From NCBI GenBank assembly GCA_017510065.1, contig JAFWOB010000177.1:1-45296 (forward strand): a DNA stretch of 45,296 nt, in the 5' to 3' direction. Below the pieces are notes generated by a model. That model had not been told where the DNA came from, did not search any database, and saw only the letters and a program-made list of their open reading frames with translations. The translations under genes and the position numbers were made by a program. Source of the DNA: Parasporobacterium sp. Lineage in GTDB: Bacteria; Bacillota; Clostridia; Lachnospirales; Lachnospiraceae. Below, piece after piece: positions 40,302 through 45,296 of the stretch (position 1 is its first letter; every line of letters begins with the position of its first letter).

Positions 40302-42067
40302 TCCTTTATTCCTTCCTGTTCCATGAGATTTCTGGCATATCGGTAATACTCTTTCGCATACCTGTACTGCCTGAGGGAATAGGTTCCGAACTCTACTCCC
40401 AGCTGCCTTTTATACTCGCACCAGTTCGACCACAGCATGCCGCAGGCGGCAATATAGCAGTAGATCTTGATCCGCATATCTATGCTGCATTTCTGATCAA
40501 AATACAGATCGATCAGATGGTCTGCCTGTTCTTTGTTATACAGACTGTAAATAATGAACATGGCGATATCGACATGCGGATCCTGCATACCGGAGTATTC
40601 CCAGTCTGTAAGCTGAACATCCTCTTTCCCTTCATCGTTCAGATAAAACAGGAAATTGTCAGGCACTGCATCGATATGGGTCAGACAGATGTTTTTCTCC
40701 TGCTTCTCGATATAGTCTTTCAGCTCCAGTACATGCTCTTTTGTCTGCCGGTAATCCCGATAGATAGATGGAGCGTTTCCCCACAGGGATTCATAGACCT
40801 CGATCTGGCCGAACACATCAAAACTGTGCTCCACTTTCAGATTCATATCGTGAAACTGTTTCAGTTTCTTCATGCAGACCCTGAGATCCTGATCATTTTC
40901 CGGATCACAGACCCGGACGCCTTCCAGAAAGGCCGTGATCTTATATCCGTTCACCGGATTGATATACACCGGATCATCACACAGTCCGCATCCTTTGATG
41001 GTCTGGTAAACATTTGCCTCATGCTCCCGGTTGATCAGTTTATCCGTACCCTCTCCCGGAATACGCATGATGTATTTTTTCCCTTTTACAGAAAACAGGA
41101 AAGACCTGTTGGTCATACCTTTTTTCAGCACGCTAATATCCGTGATCTCCTCTTCCTGGCAGTTCATCGCTGCAGCGATGGTCCGGATGGCGTCTGACTG
41201 AAGCTGGCTTGAACCGGCGTCCAGTTCCCGCAGCTGTTCATAGGTATTGATCTCAACCACGTCTGCCGTATGGACCAGTCTGGACTGAAGGATCATGCGG
41301 TCCTTCTGAAATAATGTCTCTTCCCAGAAGTCCTCCGCATGCTTTGCGTTATCCATCTGTTTTAATCTGTCTCTGACGACCGAGGCTTCCGATCCCATCA
41401 GATAGGAAATGCCGATCATTCTGTTGCCGGGTGCTTCTTCCGATACCCTGACCAGTTCCGATTTCCGATTGACACGGACCACCGATTCCGGATCGCTCTG
41501 ATCGGAAACCATATACCAGGAATAAAACTCATATTCCGAAAACGGGTTTTTCTCACACCACAGATCACAGGGAATAACATAGGTCTGCCGGATCCGCTCT
41601 GAAACCAGTGCCAGGGAATGCAGATTGTTTCTTCCGGAATACGCTTCATTCACCACCAGATCCACTCCATATTCATCCATCAGGTATTCAAAGCTTTCCT
41701 TCATGAATCCTACAACGATCGTGATATCTGTGATACCGGCTTCATGAAGCTGACGGATGATCCTCTCCACCAGTCTTTCGCCTTTTACTTCCAACAGGGC
41801 TTTCGGCGTACTCAGGTTGATCGGCACCATTCGCATCCCGAAACCTGCAGCCAGGATGATGGCATTGGCTGTTTTTCTATCTTCCAGTTCTGAATGGGCT
41901 TTTTCTGTCAGCTTCAGGTCCTGATCCAGATACCCGTCGTCTTTAAGCGCATGGAGATTCTTATTGACCGCTCCCAGGGAACATCCGATCCGCTCCGCCA
42001 GGCTGCGCTGGTTGAGGAACGGCTCCTGCAGCAGTTGTTTTAAAATATCATACTTTTGATTATTCAT
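40298..42067 (-). CDS. licA: HTH-nucleotidyltransferase-choline kinase fusion (LicA-like)
   Basis: Three domains are visible: an N-terminal winged helix (about 6-50; QRSLAERIGCSLGAVNKNLHAL), a nucleotidyltransferase (about 68-288; NAIILAAGFGMRMVPINLSTPKALLEVKG and SGRNNLHSLALV), and a choline/aminoglycoside-type kinase (about 295-585) with ICLTHIDAVPDNFLF (His, Asp, Asn) and VQLTDWEYSG (metal Asp). It should phosphorylate choline and possibly activate it too, while the HTH could sense product and bind DNA. I place the start at the ATG at 42067, with AGGAG 8 bases upstream; ATG 42073 has only 2 bases. The promoter at 42108-42136 drives it, followed by licC and the BCCT gene. Confidence 0.88.
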   Translation of the reverse strand: MNNQKYDILKQLLQEPFLNQRSLAERIGCSLGAVNKNLHALKDDGYLDQDLKLTEKAHSELEDRKTANAIILAAGFGMRMVPINLSTPKALLEVKGERLVERIIRQLHEAGITDITIVVGFMKESFEYLMDEYGVDLVVNEAYSGRNNLHSLALVSERIRQTYVIPCDLWCEKNPFSEYEFYSWYMVSDQSDPESVVRVNRKSELVRVSEEAPGNRMIGISYLMGSEASVVRDRLKQMDNAKHAEDFWEETLFQKDRMILQSRLVHTADVVEINTYEQLRELDAGSSQLQSDAIRTIAAAMNCQEEEITDISVLKKGMTNRSFLFSVKGKKYIMRIPGEGTDKLINREHEANVYQTIKGCGLCDDPVYINPVNGYKITAFLEGVRVCDPENDQDLRVCMKKLKQFHDMNLKVEHSFDVFGQIEVYESLWGNAPSIYRDYRQTKEHVLELKDYIEKQEKNICLTHIDAVPDNFLFYLNDEGKEDVQLTDWEYSGMQDPHVDIAMFIIYSLYNKEQADHLIDLYFDQKCSIDMRIKIYCYIAACGMLWSNWCEYKRQLGVEFGTYSLRQYRYAKEYYRYARNLMEQEGIKE

Positions 42068-42107
42068 GAACATGTCTCCTGACTATTTTCGTGAACACGC
42101 TTTCAGG

Positions 42108-42136
42108 ATTATACTGTCATTCACTGGATCTGTAAA
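42108..42136 (-). promoter_or_regulatory. Promoter of the licA-licC-BCCT operon
   Basis: TTTACA (42131-42136) and TATAAT (42108-42113) have a 17-base spacer on the minus strand, giving a leader of about 34 bases. A regulator site for the HTH domain of the first gene would be expected here; no clear operator stands out. Confidence 0.85.
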
Positions 42137-42159
42137 CACTTTTTTACAAGAAGATACAG

Positions 42160-42196
42160 ATAAAACAGCTGCCATCCCCGAAGGAATAGCAGCTGT
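42160..42196 (-). terminator. UUCG-loop terminator after choline-binding protein gene
   Basis: On the minus strand ACAGCTGC (42196-42189) pairs with GCAGCTGT (42172-42165); inside, ATTCC and GGGAT close a TTCG tetraloop. TTTTATC follows. It lies about 58 bases after the stop at 42254 and separates this gene from the lic operon. Confidence 0.9.
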
Positions 42197-42253
42197 AAAG
42201 TTTTTTTGCACCGCTGTCCCGGCGCTGCCGGTCAACTCCTCTCAGGCTTATGA

Positions 42254-45200
42254 TCAGTCTACACCATAATAGTAATTTGGATGGCGAAGATGATAAGTCT
42301 TGCCATCAATGATCCAGGTGCCTCTCAGCATATAGCCGGTTCCGTCAAAATAGCACCAGACATCATCGATCTTCTTCCAGCCATTCTTGACAAAGGATCC
42401 GTCGGCATTCAGATACATATCACCATAGCCGGTAGAAACCAGTCTTCCTCCTGTAGCCATCTCACCATCCTGGAAGTAATAATAACTGCTTCCGATCTTT
42501 CTCAAGCCATTGACCAACCGACCGTTCTCCACATAGTACTTTTTCCCATTGTACGTATTCCATCCGTCGGTCCAGTTCAGCTTCGTTCTTCCGCCTGCTG
42601 AGCCAGCATAATCATACACCGCTCCATCCGCATATTTAACGCCTTTAGATGCATTTATAGAGAAATAATACCATTTCCCGTCAATAAAGTGGCTGCCATA
42701 CATACTACCATAAGATTCTCCGGTAAAATAATACCATTCGTTTCCATCTTTGATCCAGTTCTTCTCTTTCTGGAGTTTTCCGTCAGATCCAAAAAATCCA
42801 TAGCCCGGATCATAGTAATTTGCCATCATCGACCCATTGTAGGAGAAATAATAGAAATCGCTTCCAATCTTCTGATAACCCCTTACAAATGCTCCTTTTT
42901 CACTGTACAGCCAGGTATCTTCTTCGGTCTTTTTCCAACCGGTTCCGTTGGCGGTATAAATTTTCACTACAACACCTTCATCGTTTATTGCATAGAAAGT
43001 TTTTCTGTCAGATGACAGCGTATTATGAGTCGCTAAATAAAAACTTTCATATCCATTGTTTCCAAAATAGTACTGTTTTCCACCAATGGTCTGCAGTCCG
43101 GTAACAGCTTTTCCATCGGCATCTGCATAAATCCATGTGTTTCCTCCCTGATTATACCAGGCTTTCTTCAGCATGGTACCGTTTGAATTAAACACATAAT
43201 AGTTTCCATATACATATTGCAGACCGTTTACAGCCATAGCTCCGTTTGGTTCAAAGAAATATGTGCGGCCGTTGATCGTCTTCAATCCTTTTGCAAGGCC
43301 GTTGGTACTATCATAGTAATAATACCTTCCCTTGATCAGATTCCATCCATTCTTATAGTAAGTAGTCTTACCGTCCCAAACGCCGCTGTCGCTGAAATGA
43401 TACAGCTTTCCGTTGATCAGAAGATCACCTGTGGCCATTCTGGATCCATTAAAATAGTACCATTTGCCGCCGATCTTTTTCCATTTATTGTGTACAACAT
43501 TACCGTTCTCATCATAGTACCAGTAGATACCGGGCTGATATTCATACCACGCGGATTTCATCTTGATGCCGCCGGATGTATATCCCTGCCGATCCGTATA
43601 GAGAGCGCCGTTACTAAAGTTAAAACCATAAACTTTCCCATCAATCTCCCGGTCACCGGTTGCATAATTGCCGTTACTGTCGATATAAAACCAGTCTTTA
43701 TCATTTTTGATCCATTTTTCAGTTTCCGTAATCTGTTTTTTCAGGCTTCCGTCGCTATTGAACAGATACAGATTATAGTTATTGCCGGATTCATCATAAA
43801 GCCACTCCATCCCGGTAGAAGCATAAGCACTGCTGTTGAAATAATATTTTTTCGTTCCGATCTTTTTCCATGAATCTGTGACCAGTGCGCCGCTCGCATC
43901 GGCATAGCTCCAGTTTGTGCTGTAGTTTATGTCACGGATCCACCCTGTATCCATAGCCTTGGAAGTATTAAAATGATACATCTTTCCGTTAACGGTGGCA
44001 GTTGTATCACACTTCGCTTCCCCGTTTTCAAAATAATACCAGGAGCCGTCGATCTTCTTCCAGCCTTCCTTGACCAGCTTGCCGTTCTCAACATAGTAAC
44101 GGTCATTCACCCAGCCGTCAGCGCCGCTGTATACCGTTACATATCCTTCCTTGTCCGCAACATAAAGATTCCCGTTCTCCGTCCATTTCATAGAAACTCT
44201 CATGGCCGGACTGAAATAATACTTTTTCGATCCAATGGTCTTGAGCCCCTGATAAGCTTTTCCTTCCGAATCAAAATAATAATAATTTCCATTATGATCC
44301 TTATTCCAGCCGGTTATCATATAACCGTTTTTGTCAAATCCATGAAAACAGTCATTTATATAATAGATTGTATCGCGAATCATGATGCCGTTTCCATCAA
44401 ATCCGTACCATTTGGTCCCGATCTTCTTCAGATGGCCTGCGACAAACGTGCCGTCGGCAGAATAATAATAATTTTCCCCATCTTTATACCAGCCATTGAT
44501 ATCTGCTGCTTTTTTGCTGGATGTTACTTTGCCGTTTTCATCAATCTTGTACAAAACATTATTCTTAATAACAGTTGTGTTGTACTGAAGACTGCCATCC
44601 GATAAAAAATAATAGGTTGAAGATCCAATTCTGGTAATACCATCTGCCGCTTTACCGCTGCTCAGATAATAAAACCAGTTCATCCCCGAATCATACCAGC
44701 CTGTTAACATATGTCCGTCTGCGTCTACACGGTAATAGCCATCCTCAGTGTATACTCCCTGATCGCAGAACATTCTGCCGACAGATGCTTCAAAATAATA
44801 CCAGTAGCCGCTGATCTTCTCCCAGCCGGAAGACAGTACGCCGTTTGTTTTCGCATGATACCAGCTGGAATCACCATCCTTACGGAACCAACCGGTCTGC
44901 ATATGACCTGATTTGTTAAAATAATAATGGTTGGAATTTTCCGGAGCACTTCCAGAGGCAGAATAAGTCCTGTCTGCGATCATCCTGCCGCCCCACTCAA
45001 AGAAATAAGTATAGCTGCCGATCTTCTCGAATCCTTCGGAAAGTATTCCATCTGCACCGGCATGATACCAGGTTGTGGTATCATCTGCATGTCTGAACCA
45101 GCCTGTCTGATATTGACCGTCATTATCAAAATAGTAGCATTCATAAGTATCCGGGGAACTGTCACTTGTATAAATCACTGCTGTTTCATTACGGTACATT

Positions 45201-45296
45201 CTGCCATTATCATCAAAACAATACTGTTTACCGTCAATGGTCTTCCAACCAAGCGCAGGAATACCATCTTCAAAGTAATACCAGTCATCGCCGATT
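42254..45296 (-). CDS. Giant choline-binding-type repeat protein, 5' end outside window
   Basis: The frame stays open to the right edge (at least 1013 residues here; the ATG at 45199 is internal, since repeat sequence continues upstream of it as DDWYYFEDGIPALGWKTIDGK). The whole visible protein consists of about 45 roughly 20-residue cell-wall-binding repeats of the form GW-K-xxG-x-WYYF-xxxG-x-MATG, rich in Trp, Tyr and Gly. Such repeats bind choline on teichoic acids, or glucans in other proteins. The neighbouring choline pathway favours choline. No catalytic domain is seen; it may be at the missing N-terminus. The C-terminus ends in HLRHPNYYYGVD without LPXTG. Confidence 0.92.
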   Translation of the reverse strand, partial: IGDDWYYFEDGIPALGWKTIDGKQYCFDDNGRMYRNETAVIYTSDSSPDTYECYYFDNDGQYQTGWFRHADDTTTWYHAGADGILSEGFEKIGSYTYFFEWGGRMIADRTYSASGSAPENSNHYYFNKSGHMQTGWFRKDGDSSWYHAKTNGVLSSGWEKISGYWYYFEASVGRMFCDQGVYTEDGYYRVDADGHMLTGWYDSGMNWFYYLSSGKAADGITRIGSSTYYFLSDGSLQYNTTVIKNNVLYKIDENGKVTSSKKAADINGWYKDGENYYYSADGTFVAGHLKKIGTKWYGFDGNGIMIRDTIYYINDCFHGFDKNGYMITGWNKDHNGNYYYFDSEGKAYQGLKTIGSKKYYFSPAMRVSMKWTENGNLYVADKEGYVTVYSGADGWVNDRYYVENGKLVKEGWKKIDGSWYYFENGEAKCDTTATVNGKMYHFNTSKAMDTGWIRDINYSTNWSYADASGALVTDSWKKIGTKKYYFNSSAYASTGMEWLYDESGNNYNLYLFNSDGSLKKQITETEKWIKNDKDWFYIDSNGNYATGDREIDGKVYGFNFSNGALYTDRQGYTSGGIKMKSAWYEYQPGIYWYYDENGNVVHNKWKKIGGKWYYFNGSRMATGDLLINGKLYHFSDSGVWDGKTTYYKNGWNLIKGRYYYYDSTNGLAKGLKTINGRTYFFEPNGAMAVNGLQYVYGNYYVFNSNGTMLKKAWYNQGGNTWIYADADGKAVTGLQTIGGKQYYFGNNGYESFYLATHNTLSSDRKTFYAINDEGVVVKIYTANGTGWKKTEEDTWLYSEKGAFVRGYQKIGSDFYYFSYNGSMMANYYDPGYGFFGSDGKLQKEKNWIKDGNEWYYFTGESYGSMYGSHFIDGKWYYFSINASKGVKYADGAVYDYAGSAGGRTKLNWTDGWNTYNGKKYYVENGRLVNGLRKIGSSYYYFQDGEMATGGRLVSTGYGDMYLNADGSFVKNGWKKIDDVWCYFDGTGYMLRGTWIIDGKTYHLRHPNYYYGVD

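Overview
The window looks like the chromosome of a Gram-positive anaerobe of the Clostridia, most likely Lachnospiraceae; the genus cannot be fixed from what I can see. Reasons: class B sortase, LytR-CpsA-Psr protein, YkuD and NlpC/P60 wall enzymes with very acidic linkers, tandem peptidoglycan-binding modules, choline-binding-type repeats, strong AGGAGG ribosome sites with several TTG/GTG starts, and TTGACA/TATAAT promoters. All supported genes but one are on the minus strand; only glf (11530-12702) is on the plus strand. No tRNA, rRNA, CRISPR array, transposase or phage gene was seen.

Region 1 (1-9685) is housekeeping. A sortase B gene runs off the left edge, preceded by an LCP protein, a left-handed beta-helix acyltransferase and glmM (one tight operon with a likely promoter inside the end of yvcK); then yvcK and mutY; then a 388-base intergenic region with tandem 30-base repeats and a long inverted repeat; then purB and purA behind a near-consensus promoter.

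Region 2 (9686-12774) holds a secreted NlpC/P60 hydrolase with a 30-base coding minisatellite and a Tyr/Glu-rich tail, an AT-rich divergent intergenic region with several DnaA-box-like sites, and glf (UDP-galactopyranose mutase), closed by a bidirectional terminator.

Region 3 (12775-37994) is a surface-polysaccharide/teichoic-acid-like locus. It has five family 2 glycosyltransferases, an acyltransferase-3 protein, a two-gene ABC polymer exporter, a CDP-glycerol-glycerophosphotransferase-like protein, an opine-dehydrogenase-like protein, a Wzy/WaaL-type membrane protein, an MBOAT plus SGNH acylation pair and a CapD/PglF-type dehydratase. Two large secreted wall proteins (transglutaminase-like and L,D-transpeptidase) share the same repeated peptidoglycan-binding module. 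The most unusual gene is a 906-residue protein joining a YidC/Oxa1-like membrane domain, with the conserved groove arginine apparently replaced by Asn, to an extracytoplasmic sulfatase/phosphoglycerol-transferase-type domain. Four promoter candidates divide this region into transcription units.

Region 4 (38032-45296) looks like a phosphocholine module: one promoter drives a three-domain HTH-nucleotidyltransferase-choline kinase protein, a separate LicC-like cytidylyltransferase and a BCCT transporter. Directly upstream, behind a UUCG-loop terminator, is a giant protein made of choline-binding-type repeats that runs off the right edge. Together they suggest choline uptake, activation to CDP-choline, decoration of a surface polymer and a protein that binds the decoration. 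No LicD-type transferase is in the window.
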